64,000 nucleotides of DNA from Haladaptatus sp. DYF46 (lineage in GTDB: Archaea; Halobacteriota; Halobacteria; Halobacteriales; Haladaptataceae), in contig NZ_JAJFAY010000001.1 in the NCBI RefSeq assembly GCF_021083305.1, forward strand, positions 1,302,001-1,366,000. Reading direction: 5' to 3'. The translations under genes and the position numbers were made by a program. Within the stretch, counting starts at the first letter, position 1. Each line of letters begins with the position of its first letter. Positions 8,185-16,736 of the stretch are shown in pieces. The notes beneath the pieces were generated by a model that had not been told where the DNA came from, made no database searches, and was given only the letters and a program-made list of their open reading frames with translations.

Positions 8185-8607
8185 TTACGTTTGATGTTTC
8201 GGATGGTCGACCGCATCGTCGGACCGTGCGGCGTCCGTCTCCGAAACGGAGCGACACAGTTCGAGTCGGCGTTCGACCTCCTCGTGACCCCAGTATCGAA
8301 CGGTTTCGCTCCGCGCCTCGTAGGTCAGAATTCCACAGTCCTCCAACATCGGGAGGTGAACGTGGTGAAGGCGAATCAGCGCCGTCTCGCGGTCGGAGGT
8401 ACCGTCCAACTGAACGAAGTGGTCGACGAGGTCGTCCATCGTCGTCAGGGGAGTGTCAACGAGGTAGCTACAAAGGGCACGCCGCTCGGGTTCGGAGAGG
8501 ATGCGCTCTACGGTCCCCGATGGGAGCGGACTATCTCGCTCCTCCTCGGGATGTCGTCGACTCGTATCGAGATGTGTGTCGTTTGGGTTTTCCGAGTCGC
8601 TCATCAT
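8185..8607 (-). CDS. DUF7344-type winged-helix regulatory protein
   Basis: 140 residues. The centre (TVERILSEPERRALCSYLVD, then TMDDLVDHFVQLD and LHHVHLPMLEDCGILTYE) is the winged-helix pattern of the haloarchaeal family I know as DUF7344: LS-x(4)-R-x(2)-L, then HxHLPxLxDxGxxxY. These are small DNA-binding proteins, often beside sensor or bat-type regulators. Two adjacent ATGs (8607, 8604) could start it; the residues before them look non-coding. It is one of three regulators in a row, with a paralogue at 11316-11720, and lies downstream of the PAS/GAF regulator on the same strand with 57 bases between. Confidence 0.78.
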   Translation of the reverse strand: MMSDSENPNDTHLDTSRRHPEEERDSPLPSGTVERILSEPERRALCSYLVDTPLTTMDDLVDHFVQLDGTSDRETALIRLHHVHLPMLEDCGILTYEARSETVRYWGHEEVERRLELCRSVSETDAARSDDAVDHPKHQT

Positions 8608-8664
8608 CACGTACAAACCATCGTGGTGGCACCAGTCCTTTGCCTCAGTATTGAGGTATCGGTC

Positions 8665-11178
8665 TCAGTCTATCCGAGGACGCCCCGAGAACAACAGCGT
8701 GAAAAGCTTGCGTTCCGCGGCCTGAAGGTGCTGGTGGAACGTCGGCGAGGAGATATCGAGCGTGTCGGCCAGTTCCTTTCCGGAACTCGCGCGGGGGTAA
8801 TCGAAGTACCCCGCGAGATACGCGGCTTGTAGGATTTCCGCCTGTCGTTCGGTGATCGTCTCGCCCAGTTCGTGGTAGAACTCGGAGGTCGAATGGAACG
8901 GTCGCTCACGGGACTGCTTCGAGAGGAGGCTTCCCTTCGAGTACACCGCTTCGACGGCGTCCAAGAAGGGCCGAACGCGAGTACTCGCCGGAATTTCGGC
9001 GACGATGTTTCCCTCACCGTTCTCTATCGACCCCTGTCGGACGTACGCCCCGCGTTCGATGAGCGCTTGGGCGGCCGTTTCGGTTCCGTGGAAGGACACC
9101 TCCAACTGGGCCTCGTCGCCCGTCTCCCGGATGATACGTGCGCGTTCGATTTTGGGGGACCGCTCGGCCAGTTCGATGACCTTCTCCGGAGCGACGCCGC
9201 TCGACGTGACGTAAAAGTGGTACATGTCGTCCACGGACGGGACGACGCCATCGAGTTCGAACGAACATCCCAGTTCCTCGGAGGTGACGACGAAGAACGA
9301 CCCCGTGTTCGTTATCGAGAATTCGAGTTCGAGGACGCGATCCGAGTAGAGGAGTTTCTTGCTCTCGACCGCGTTGATGGCGTGACCGATGGTCTCCCCC
9401 AACTCGCTGAACACGTCCCGTTCACGGTCGGAGACCAACGTCAGTTGGGTCGCGTACACGACCAACACGCCGTACGTGGTTCCGCGGTAACTGATGGGGA
9501 TACACGCGATGGAACCGTACCCGCGTTCGTCGGCGGCGGATCGTAACGACTGCGGCAGCGCCGACAGGGTCGACACGTCCTCGACGAGGTTGAACTCTCC
9601 CGTCCGTAGTGCAGTTCCGGCCCCTCCCGCTTTCGTCTCGGGTCCCAACCCCGCGATTATGTTCAGATACTCGTCGTCGATTCCCGAGGCAGTCCGAACC
9701 GTCAACCCCTCCTCGGCCGACGATTGCGTCGCGATGAGGGCACCGTGATAGGCGTTCGAATCGGCGAACCGTTCACAGACGGTGCGCTCCACCTCCTCGC
9801 GCGACGGCGCGGCGACGAGGGCTTGATTGATGTCCCGAACGATGGCGTTGATGCGGTTCAGCGTCGTCAACTCGTCCCGCTGGCGGGCGAGAGCGCGTTC
9901 GCGTTCCGCGCGGGTCAACGCAGTCTCCGTGTTCGTGGCCAACACCCGGAGCAGGTCGAAGTCGATTCGGTCGAAATCGCGCGGCGAGGTGGACGCGGTG
10001 ATGAAGATTCCGTGGTCGCCGAGCGGAACGATGATACCGCTTCGAACCGGCGTGTCCCGATCCGCCACGCTCGGCGTCGTTTCGAAGTCGGAGATGACCC
10101 TCGGTTCGTTGGTTTCGAACACGTCCCACGCGAGGTCGTCGTCGGACGTGTACGTCGGCACGTCACCGTCGAACAGTTTCTCGACGCGTTCGGTCAGCAC
10201 CGCCGGTTCGAGGGTGTCGGTATCCTCCGTGAGCAGATAGATACCGGTCGCTGGCAGGTCGAGTACCTCGGCCGCGGTCTCCACCGCTCGCTGACAAATT
10301 TCCGTCGGAACCGACGTTTCGAGCATATCGTGGGTGGTCGTGTGTAACCGATTGAGCGCTTGCTCGCGCCGTCTTCTGTCGCTGATGTCGTGGAAAATCC
10401 CCTGAACCACGCGCCGTCCGTTCAGGTCGGTGCTGTTCGAGTTGATGGAAACCGGAATGCGGTCGCCGTTCGAATCGACCACCATGAGGTTGCGCGTGTC
10501 CATGACCGGTTCTACGATTTCGCTTCGCCGTTCGAACAACTCCTCGTACCGCTCCAACTCGTCGTCGGGATGGAGGTCGGATTGGTGCATTCCCTCTATC
10601 TCTTCGACCGGTCGGTCGAGGAGGTCCGCCGCCGCCCGGTTCGCCTCTAGAATCTTCCCCGTCTCCGCGTCGGCCAGAAAGATGGCGTCGGGCGCGGTGT
10701 TCACCAGCGTTCGATACTTCTGGGTCGCCGCTCCGAGTTCCCGCTGTTGCCGCTTCCGTTCCGAGATGTCTCGCACCGTCGCGGTGAACAGCGTCTCGTC
10801 GTGATACCGATGTTGGCGAAGCGAAAATGAGAGTGGGAACTCCTCCCCGTTTCGACGCACGCCGGTCCGCTCTAAACCGGTGTGTTCGGCCGTCGAGTCG
10901 GACGTCACTTGCTCGCGGAACTCCGTGAAATACGCATCTCGATGGCGTTCGGGAAAGAGTTGCCGTATCGATGTTCCGAGGAGGTCGTCACCCTCGTAGC
11001 CGAAGAGTTGCCCCGCCACCTCGTTCGCGAAAACGATGGTCCCGTCCTCGGAAACCGTCATCACCGCGTCGAGCGCGTCCCGAACGACGTGTCTAAAAAA
11101 GGCCGTCGTTTCCTCGCTTTCCCTCTCGAGGAGCGGGGAGGGGGGAGACGATGCCCCGTTCGAAAACGAATCGGTCAT
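8665..11178 (-). CDS. PAS-PAS-GAF-GAF bacterio-opsin-activator-type transcriptional regulator (HTH_10)
   Basis: 837 residues. Domains in order: PAS 1 with PAC (about 25-145, with AVMTVSEDGTIVFANEVAG), PAS 2 (about 152-275, with DAIFLADAETGKILEANRAA), a GAF domain (about 290-440), a second GAF (about 455-610), a bat-associated beta-rich domain (about 625-770) and a C-terminal HTH_10 (about 780-835, with RQAEILQAAYLAGYFDYPR). There is no kinase or receiver domain, so it is a one-component cytoplasmic sensor, perhaps for redox, light or small molecules. Start MTDSFSNG was chosen because the ten residues before it are not family-like. A perfect 8-bp-arm palindrome lies 66-86 bases upstream. Bat-type proteins regulate bacteriorhodopsin and carotenoid genes in Halobacterium; the target here is unknown. 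Confidence 0.9.
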   Translation of the reverse strand: MTDSFSNGASSPPSPLLERESEETTAFFRHVVRDALDAVMTVSEDGTIVFANEVAGQLFGYEGDDLLGTSIRQLFPERHRDAYFTEFREQVTSDSTAEHTGLERTGVRRNGEEFPLSFSLRQHRYHDETLFTATVRDISERKRQQRELGAATQKYRTLVNTAPDAIFLADAETGKILEANRAAADLLDRPVEEIEGMHQSDLHPDDELERYEELFERRSEIVEPVMDTRNLMVVDSNGDRIPVSINSNSTDLNGRRVVQGIFHDISDRRRREQALNRLHTTTHDMLETSVPTEICQRAVETAAEVLDLPATGIYLLTEDTDTLEPAVLTERVEKLFDGDVPTYTSDDDLAWDVFETNEPRVISDFETTPSVADRDTPVRSGIIVPLGDHGIFITASTSPRDFDRIDFDLLRVLATNTETALTRAERERALARQRDELTTLNRINAIVRDINQALVAAPSREEVERTVCERFADSNAYHGALIATQSSAEEGLTVRTASGIDDEYLNIIAGLGPETKAGGAGTALRTGEFNLVEDVSTLSALPQSLRSAADERGYGSIACIPISYRGTTYGVLVVYATQLTLVSDRERDVFSELGETIGHAINAVESKKLLYSDRVLELEFSITNTGSFFVVTSEELGCSFELDGVVPSVDDMYHFYVTSSGVAPEKVIELAERSPKIERARIIRETGDEAQLEVSFHGTETAAQALIERGAYVRQGSIENGEGNIVAEIPASTRVRPFLDAVEAVYSKGSLLSKQSRERPFHSTSEFYHELGETITERQAEILQAAYLAGYFDYPRASSGKELADTLDISSPTFHQHLQAAERKLFTLLFSGRPRID

Positions 11179-11243
11179 GGTTGGAATACGAACGGAGACG
11201 GGGACCAAGATACTTTTGCTCCCTATCCGACCGTTTGATCACC

Positions 11244-11264
11244 GTGTAGGAAATTATCCTACAC
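11244..11264. promoter_or_regulatory. Perfect palindrome, probable operator of the PAS/GAF regulator gene
   Basis: GTGTAGGA and TCCTACAC form perfect 8-base arms around AATTA. The site lies 66-86 bases upstream of the regulator ATG (minus strand) and 52 bases beyond the end of the next gene, in non-coding DNA. A TATA-like AAAAGTATC (near 11210) lies between it and the start. Position and symmetry suggest a binding site for a dimeric regulator, perhaps autoregulation. Confidence 0.6.
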
Positions 11265-11315
11265 AATCAGGATTTAGATAGTGAGCAAACCAGTTGAACC
11301 CGCTCCGTGGACGGG

Positions 11316-11720
11316 TTAGTTACGCTCGTATCGATGTGTGCGTTCGACGAGGTCGTAGAGGAGGTCCTTGTCCACGATGTCCGCGTTCGTGGAGAGCCAG
11401 ACGTGGGGGTCGCCGGTGAGGTCGTAGTCGACGATTCCGATGAACCCGAGTCTCGGGAGGTGCCGGTGAACCATCCGGTCGCGCAGCAGTGACCGGCTTT
11501 CCACGGTGACGAGCGCCGAAACGGAACGGGTGAGTCGTGACAGCGAAATCGTGGTTTCGTCGTGCCGAAGGAGGACGTAGATGATGTGTCGAACCTCCTC
11601 GTCGGAAAGTACCGAAAAAGTGCGCGACAGCGAATCCGCGGTGTCGATGACCAGCGGGGAGTCGGCGCTGTCGGTCCACCTGCTGTCAGGCGGTAACTCT
11701 GAGCAGTCGTCCTCCACCAT
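11316..11720 (-). CDS. DUF7344-type winged-helix regulatory protein
   Basis: 134 residues, with the same plan as the protein at 8185-8607. The elements are FSVLSDEEVRHIIYVLLRHD, a second helix around ISLSRLTRSVSAL, and HRHLPRLGFIGIVDYDL. The C-terminal part reads as a short helix (DKDLLYDLVERTHRYER). The start ATG at 11720 follows no obvious ribosome site. It lies upstream of the PAS/GAF regulator on the same strand, with 137 bases containing the palindrome between. It may be a partner or competing regulator of that gene; this is inference from position. Confidence 0.76.
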   Translation of the reverse strand: MVEDDCSELPPDSRWTDSADSPLVIDTADSLSRTFSVLSDEEVRHIIYVLLRHDETTISLSRLTRSVSALVTVESRSLLRDRMVHRHLPRLGFIGIVDYDLTGDPHVWLSTNADIVDKDLLYDLVERTHRYERN

Positions 11721-11863
11721 ACGGTCGTAGTTACGGCAGTATCGTCATCCCACCTCTGGTTTCTCTTTCACCCATTTTTTGACGGGGTGGCTCTCCGGCG
11801 GGAAGCCGTTCCGCGGGACTGAACGACGGTCGGGGGGTCGAATTGACGATCTGGTTAGATAAC

Positions 11864-11870
11864 AATTATA
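11864..11870 (+). promoter_or_regulatory. TATA box of the acyl-CoA synthetase gene
   Basis: AATTATA stands 26-32 bases before the ATG at 11896. That is the archaeal TATA-to-start distance and predicts a leaderless or nearly leaderless transcript. It argues against the in-frame GTG at 11872, which would lie directly on the TATA box. Confidence 0.55.
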
Positions 11871-11895
11871 CGTGCAGTCTACCACGTTTCCCGTG

Positions 11896-13539
11896 ATGAC
11901 TGGTCACAATCTGCACGATTATGACAACGAGTGCGAGAGCTTCGAGTGGGACGATATCTTCGCCGAAGCGGAGTGGGACGCGCCCGAACGACTGAACATC
12001 GCCCACGAGATTTGTGACCGACACGCGAACGACCGTGGGAAGGTCGCGCTGTACTACGCGGGCAAGGACGGCGAGCGCGAAACGCTCACCTTCTGGGAAT
12101 TGGCCGAGGAGTCGAACCGCTTCGCGAACGTCCTCTCCGACTGCATCGACTCCGGCGACCGGGTGTTCTCCTACCTGCCGCGGATTCCGGAACACTACGT
12201 CGCGCTCATCGGGACGCTCAAGGCGGGCGGCGTCTGGGGCGGCGTCAACGAGCGCTTCGGCCCGGACGGCATCGCCTACCGATTGGACGACTGTGACGCG
12301 AAGGCCGTCGTCACCACGGCGGCGAACCGGGACACGATAGAGAAGGCGCTCGAAGATGCCCCCTCGGTCGAACACGTCATCGTCATCAGCGACGATGGAA
12401 CCGGGATTCGACGCGGCGACGTCAGCTATCACGCCGCGATGGAAGACGCCGAAACGGAGTACGAGACGGCCGAGACGGGCGGCGAGGACGACGCCCTGCT
12501 GTACTACACCAGCGGAACGACGGGACTGGCGAAGGGCGTCCTCCACAAACACCGCTGGGTCGCCGGCGTCGCCGCAACCCAGCGGTTCGCCGTGGACCTG
12601 CAACCCGGCGACTGCTACTGGTCCACCGGCGACTTGGGGTGGCTGACCGGCCCCATCAACACGCTCGGCGCGTGGTTCTGGGGGGCGACGCTGTTCACCT
12701 ACGAGGGCGAGTTCGACCCCGAGACGTGGGCGGGCCTGCTGGACGAGTACCCCATCTCCGTGCTGTTCAGCGTCCCGACGGCCTACCGGATGCTTCGGGA
12801 GAACGAATCCGTGCTAGAAGGGACCGACCTCGACCTCCGTCACGCGCTCTCCATCGGCGAGCCGCTGTCGGCGGGCGTGGTCGCGTGGGGCGAGGACACC
12901 CTCGGCGTCACCATCCACGACACGTACGGCCAGACCGAGACGGGGAACATGATAATCAACAACTACCCGACGATGGAGGTTCGGCCGGGGAGCATGGGCA
13001 AACCGCTGCCCGGAATCGAGGCCGCCGTCGTGGATCCAGACACCGGCGAACCCCTCGATCCCGGCGAGACGGGCGAAATCGCCCAACGGGGTGACTACCC
13101 CTGTTTCTTCGCGGAGTACTGGAACAAACCGGAGAAGACCGCGGATTGTTTCGTGAATAGCTGGTACCTTTCCGGCGATTTGGGCCACCTCGACGAGGAC
13201 GGCTACTTCTGGTTCGAGGGCCGCGCCGACGACGTCATCATCAGTTCGGGCTACCGCATCGGTCCCTTCGAGGTCGAGAGTTCGCTCGGCGAACACCCCG
13301 CCGTCGCGGAGGCCGCCGTGGTGCCGAAATCACACCGCGAGCGGGGGAACATCGTGAAGGCCTACGTCGTCACGAGCGCGAGCGCGAACCCGACGCCAGA
13401 ACTCGCCGAGGACATTCAGAACCACGTCAAGGAGGAACTGTCCGCCCACGAGTATCCGCGCGAAGTCGAGTTCGTGGACGAACTGCCGAAAACCGTCACC
13501 GGGAAGATTCGCCGGACGGAACTACGAGACGAGGACTAG
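11896..13539 (+). CDS. AMP-forming acyl-CoA synthetase (acetyl/medium-chain acyl type)
   Basis: 547 residues, ANL superfamily. It has the P-loop-like YTSGTTGLAKGVLHKH (about residue 205), HDTYGQTETGNM, the hinge region YLSGDLGHLDEDGYFWFEGRA with DDVIISSGYRIGPFEVE, and the C-terminal catalytic lysine in PKTVTGKIRR. The enzyme activates a carboxylate to acyl-AMP and then acyl-CoA. The sequence is closest in feel to the acetyl-CoA/MACS-like synthetases of haloarchaea; the exact substrate cannot be read from sequence. ATG 11896 is favoured over GTG 11872 because of the TATA position. Its stop overlaps by three bases, tail to tail, the stop of the following minus-strand gene. Confidence 0.88.
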   Translation: MTGHNLHDYDNECESFEWDDIFAEAEWDAPERLNIAHEICDRHANDRGKVALYYAGKDGERETLTFWELAEESNRFANVLSDCIDSGDRVFSYLPRIPEHYVALIGTLKAGGVWGGVNERFGPDGIAYRLDDCDAKAVVTTAANRDTIEKALEDAPSVEHVIVISDDGTGIRRGDVSYHAAMEDAETEYETAETGGEDDALLYYTSGTTGLAKGVLHKHRWVAGVAATQRFAVDLQPGDCYWSTGDLGWLTGPINTLGAWFWGATLFTYEGEFDPETWAGLLDEYPISVLFSVPTAYRMLRENESVLEGTDLDLRHALSIGEPLSAGVVAWGEDTLGVTIHDTYGQTETGNMIINNYPTMEVRPGSMGKPLPGIEAAVVDPDTGEPLDPGETGEIAQRGDYPCFFAEYWNKPEKTADCFVNSWYLSGDLGHLDEDGYFWFEGRADDVIISSGYRIGPFEVESSLGEHPAVAEAAVVPKSHRERGNIVKAYVVTSASANPTPELAEDIQNHVKEELSAHEYPREVEFVDELPKTVTGKIRRTELRDED

Positions 13540-14741
13540 TCCTTCGGGACGAACCGGGCGACGGACAACACGGAATCGTTCCACCCACCGACGTACACCG
13601 CGCCGTCGGCGACGGCCAAACCGCCCTGGAACTCCATATTGGACTCCTCGTCGCGCCACACGCGTTCGCCCGTCTGTGGATTCAACACGCCGAGTGTGTT
13701 CCCGCCGCTGAAAAACTCGGTTGAAAGGTAGATTCCGTCGGAACTCGCGGCAATGGTGCGGGAGTATCCCATTTCGTTCCCGTCCGCGGACCAGCAAGCA
13801 GTTCCCGTTTCCGCCGTAAACGAGTGCAACGTTGAGTTGTCGCCCCGTCTTCCACCCGTGTACACGTGGCCGCCGTCCACGGCGATGACTTCGACGCTTC
13901 CGGCCCGGCGTTTCCAGCGTTTGTCTCCCGTCTTCGCGTCGAGGGTGTACAGGTGACCGTCTTCCGACCCGGCGTGGACGACGCCATCGGCGACTGCGGT
14001 GTCACAGGAGACACGCCCGTCAGTTTTGTACCGCCATTTACGCTCGCCAGTGACCGCATCCAGCGCGTAGACGTAGGTGTCGTCGTTCCCGGCGTAGACG
14101 ACGCCGTCGGCGATTGCGGGACTGCTCTCGATTCGGAGTCCGGTCGAGAACCGCCACCGTCGTTCCCCCGTTGCCGCGTCGAACGCGGAGAGGTACAGGC
14201 TTCCAAAAACGAACACCGTGTCATCGGTCGCCTGTATGCCACCCGAAAGGGGACTCGACTCGGCGGTCGATTCGGTCGTCCACACCTCCTCACCGTCTTT
14301 CGTATCGAGTGCGCAAAGCGATGCGTCGCTCACGACGAACAGCCGATTTCCGGCGACCGCTACCCGGGAATCCACCGGGATGTTTACCCGCCAGCGATGC
14401 TCCCCCGTCGCCGCGTTCACCGCGTGTACTTCGTCGTCATAGTTGGTCGCGTAGACCGTTCCGTTCACGACGACAGGTTCCGGGGCGGCCACGTGGCCGC
14501 CCGTTGTGAACGTCCAGTCGAGTTCCAACGGCGGCGCGGGAGCGTCGGCGCTCGGTACCGAACGGGTGTTCTTCGCGCCGCCGGACGCACTCGGCCAACC
14601 GGACGTGCCCGGTGTCACGCTTGGGTCGATGGCACACTCCTTCGGTGGCGGGGATTCCTCCTTCTTCGAATCGCCCACCAAGCCGGAACAGCCCGCACCG
14701 AGCGCGAGGCCGCCTGCCGCGAGGAACGCACGACGCCTCAT
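13536..14741 (-). CDS. Tat-exported lipoprotein with PQQ-like beta-propeller
   Basis: 401 residues. The N-terminus MRRRAFLAAGGLALGAGCSG has a twin-arginine motif and a lipobox (LGAGC), so it is probably exported folded and lipid-anchored outside the cell. The rest consists of about seven to eight propeller blades of the form VVVNGTVYATNYDDEVHAVN-(A)ATGEHRW and VADGVVYAGNDDTYVYALDA, the PQQ enzyme repeat. Catalytic PQQ-dehydrogenase residues are not evident, so it is likely a scaffold or binding protein. The start overlaps the stop of the paralogous gene upstream by ATGA, so the two form an operon. Confidence 0.85.
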   Translation of the reverse strand: MRRRAFLAAGGLALGAGCSGLVGDSKKEESPPPKECAIDPSVTPGTSGWPSASGGAKNTRSVPSADAPAPPLELDWTFTTGGHVAAPEPVVVNGTVYATNYDDEVHAVNAATGEHRWRVNIPVDSRVAVAGNRLFVVSDASLCALDTKDGEEVWTTESTAESSPLSGGIQATDDTVFVFGSLYLSAFDAATGERRWRFSTGLRIESSPAIADGVVYAGNDDTYVYALDAVTGERKWRYKTDGRVSCDTAVADGVVHAGSEDGHLYTLDAKTGDKRWKRRAGSVEVIAVDGGHVYTGGRRGDNSTLHSFTAETGTACWSADGNEMGYSRTIAASSDGIYLSTEFFSGGNTLGVLNPQTGERVWRDEESNMEFQGGLAVADGAVYVGGWNDSVLSVARFVPKD

Positions 14742-16093
14742 CGACCGCCCTCCGTCACCCGGAGAATCAACCCGTACTGCGTCGCCATGAACACCGCATC
14801 GCCAGTGATTGCCGGACCCTCCACGGCCGCGTTTTGGTCCACGCTGGAATAGAAGTACTCGCCCTCGGCTTGATTGCCGAGGTCACCCCACAGTTTTTCG
14901 CCGGTCCCGGAATCGAGCGCCCCCGCCGCTACGAACACGGTGCCATCGGTAACGACCGGCGCGCTCTCCATCGGGACGCGGCGTGATATCGTTCCGTCCA
15001 TACCGGCGAGGTTCACGAACCGCCACCGCTCGGAACCGTCGTCCGCGGAGAGGGCGTAGACGTTCTTCGAGGAGACGTAGACGGTCCCGTCGTGGACGGC
15101 GGGCGCGCTGACGACTTCGCACCCCGAATTGAACCGCCACCGCCGCGTCCCGTCCGCCGCATTCACGGCGTGGAGAGTGGTATCGCCGACGAACACCGTA
15201 CCGTCGGCGACGACCGGTGCCCGCGGCACGTCGTAACTCCCGTATTTCGGTCGGTACTCGTACCGCCATCGCTCCTCGCCGTCCGAGCGGGACAGCGCGA
15301 TGAGGTTCCCGGCGTCGGTGGACGGCCCGTCTCCCTCGCCGATTCCCGTGGTGACGTACACGGTGTCGTCCGTGACCGCCGGTTTGGCTCGTATTCGCCA
15401 CGTATTGTCGGAGAGGAACGACCCAAGCGACGTGAGCGTGCGCTGTCCGAACCGCCAGTGCAGTTTCCCGTCCATCCGGCAGAAAGCGTGAACCGACCCG
15501 TGTCCGTCGCCGACGTAGACGTGGTCGCCAGCGACGGCTGGCGTTCCGACCGGTGCGCTCGTCGTGGTCCGCCACCGAACCGAACCGGACGCGGTGTCGA
15601 AGGCAGTCAGCGCGCGGTCGTTCGAACCGACAATGACGAGGCCGCCAGCGACAGCCGGCGTTCCCGACCCGCCCTCGGGGAGCCCCGCCGCCCATCGGAG
15701 ATCCCCTGTGGTCGCATCGAGGGCGAGCAATCCGCCCTCGTCCGTATCTCTCGAACCCCTTGGAAGCCCGGTTGCGACGAACACGGTATCGCCCGCGACC
15801 ACGGGGCTACTCGTCAACCCGTCGATTATCCAGTCTTTGTCCACCGCCGGTTCGGATTCTGCGACGTCCCAGAGCTTCCACTCGGGAACCGTCGGGTCGC
15901 TTCGGGGGACGTTCTTCACGGAGGAGTGGCCGGCGTTCGTCGGCGACCCGTGTGCGACGGGCCATTCGTCCGGTGTCCAGTCGAGCGAGGCGGGGGCGGA
16001 AGACGAACTGGCGGCGCACCCAGCGAGCGCGCCGACCGCTCCGACGCCGAAGGTGGCGAGGAACCGCCTTCGACCGGAGCGCTGGAGAGGCAT
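14738..16093 (-). CDS. Tat-exported lipoprotein with PQQ-like beta-propeller (paralogue)
   Basis: 451 residues from ATG 16093. A GTG at 16114 would add seven residues. The N-terminus has GRRRFLATFGVGAVGALAGCA: twin arginine, hydrophobic stretch and lipobox LAGC. Repeats such as VVAGDTVFVATGL, LLALDATTGDLRW and VVADGTVFVGDTTLHAVNA mark a PQQ-like eight-bladed propeller. It is coupled by ATGA to the downstream propeller gene. The pair probably acts together at the outer face of the membrane; a BamB-like scaffold role is possible, but the partner is unknown. Confidence 0.85.
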   Translation of the reverse strand: MPLQRSGRRRFLATFGVGAVGALAGCAASSSSAPASLDWTPDEWPVAHGSPTNAGHSSVKNVPRSDPTVPEWKLWDVAESEPAVDKDWIIDGLTSSPVVAGDTVFVATGLPRGSRDTDEGGLLALDATTGDLRWAAGLPEGGSGTPAVAGGLVIVGSNDRALTAFDTASGSVRWRTTTSAPVGTPAVAGDHVYVGDGHGSVHAFCRMDGKLHWRFGQRTLTSLGSFLSDNTWRIRAKPAVTDDTVYVTTGIGEGDGPSTDAGNLIALSRSDGEERWRYEYRPKYGSYDVPRAPVVADGTVFVGDTTLHAVNAADGTRRWRFNSGCEVVSAPAVHDGTVYVSSKNVYALSADDGSERWRFVNLAGMDGTISRRVPMESAPVVTDGTVFVAAGALDSGTGEKLWGDLGNQAEGEYFYSSVDQNAAVEGPAITGDAVFMATQYGLILRVTEGGR

Positions 16094-16200
16094 ATCAGTT
16101 TCCACGGTTGTCACGCCCGCTATATGAGCTTTCTGTGACGGATAGAATGACCGCCAACAGCTTGATACTCGTGTCAGTCGATACCTTTCCCCTCCAACCT

Positions 16201-16614
16201 ATGTCCCAGAACCGACGCCCGATATACATCGGGACCGACCCGGAAGAGGCGACCTGCGACCGCCACGGGAAGATGGAGCGACAAGCGCCGGTCGTCACCT
16301 TCGACGGGCACGTCCACGCGCTCACGAACCCCGTGTCCGTCTGTAACTGCCCGGAGTGCTGTCTCGAAATCGCCCGCGAGAACGGCGGCCCGAGCCGATC
16401 CGAACAGGACGCGTTCGAGGCGTGTTGGCGACAGTTGGTGGACGCGGAGTGGCGAAACGGACTCCAGCGGTTGTTCGTCGACCTCGGGAGCGGCGTGGTC
16501 GACGAGGACACGATTCGCATACACGACCAATTGGACGACGACGAGGTTCCCGATTACTTGCGCGAATCGGGCGACTGGACGGTGCAGACGTCCGGGAGTT
16601 CGAACGCGGAATGA
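16201..16614 (+). CDS. Hypothetical cysteine-rich protein
   Basis: 137 residues. Near the N-terminus it has YIGTDPEEATCDRHGKMERQ and then VCNCPECCLEIARENG, a histidine/cysteine arrangement that could bind zinc. The rest is acidic and helical without membrane segments. I do not recognise the family. The ATG follows ACCT and no clear ribosome site. It faces away from the beta-propeller operon and precedes the MscS channel gene by 122 bases. Confidence 0.62.
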   Translation: MSQNRRPIYIGTDPEEATCDRHGKMERQAPVVTFDGHVHALTNPVSVCNCPECCLEIARENGGPSRSEQDAFEACWRQLVDAEWRNGLQRLFVDLGSGVVDEDTIRIHDQLDDDEVPDYLRESGDWTVQTSGSSNAE

Positions 16615-16736
16615 CGGTCGTCGCTGCGAAACGGCCCTGTTTCCGCCCGATATACTGAAGGGGAACGGGATTGACTCCGAATCCCATGGTGTGTGTTCGT
16701 CAGATACGGAACCGACCACGGCACGGGTGAGTCGCC

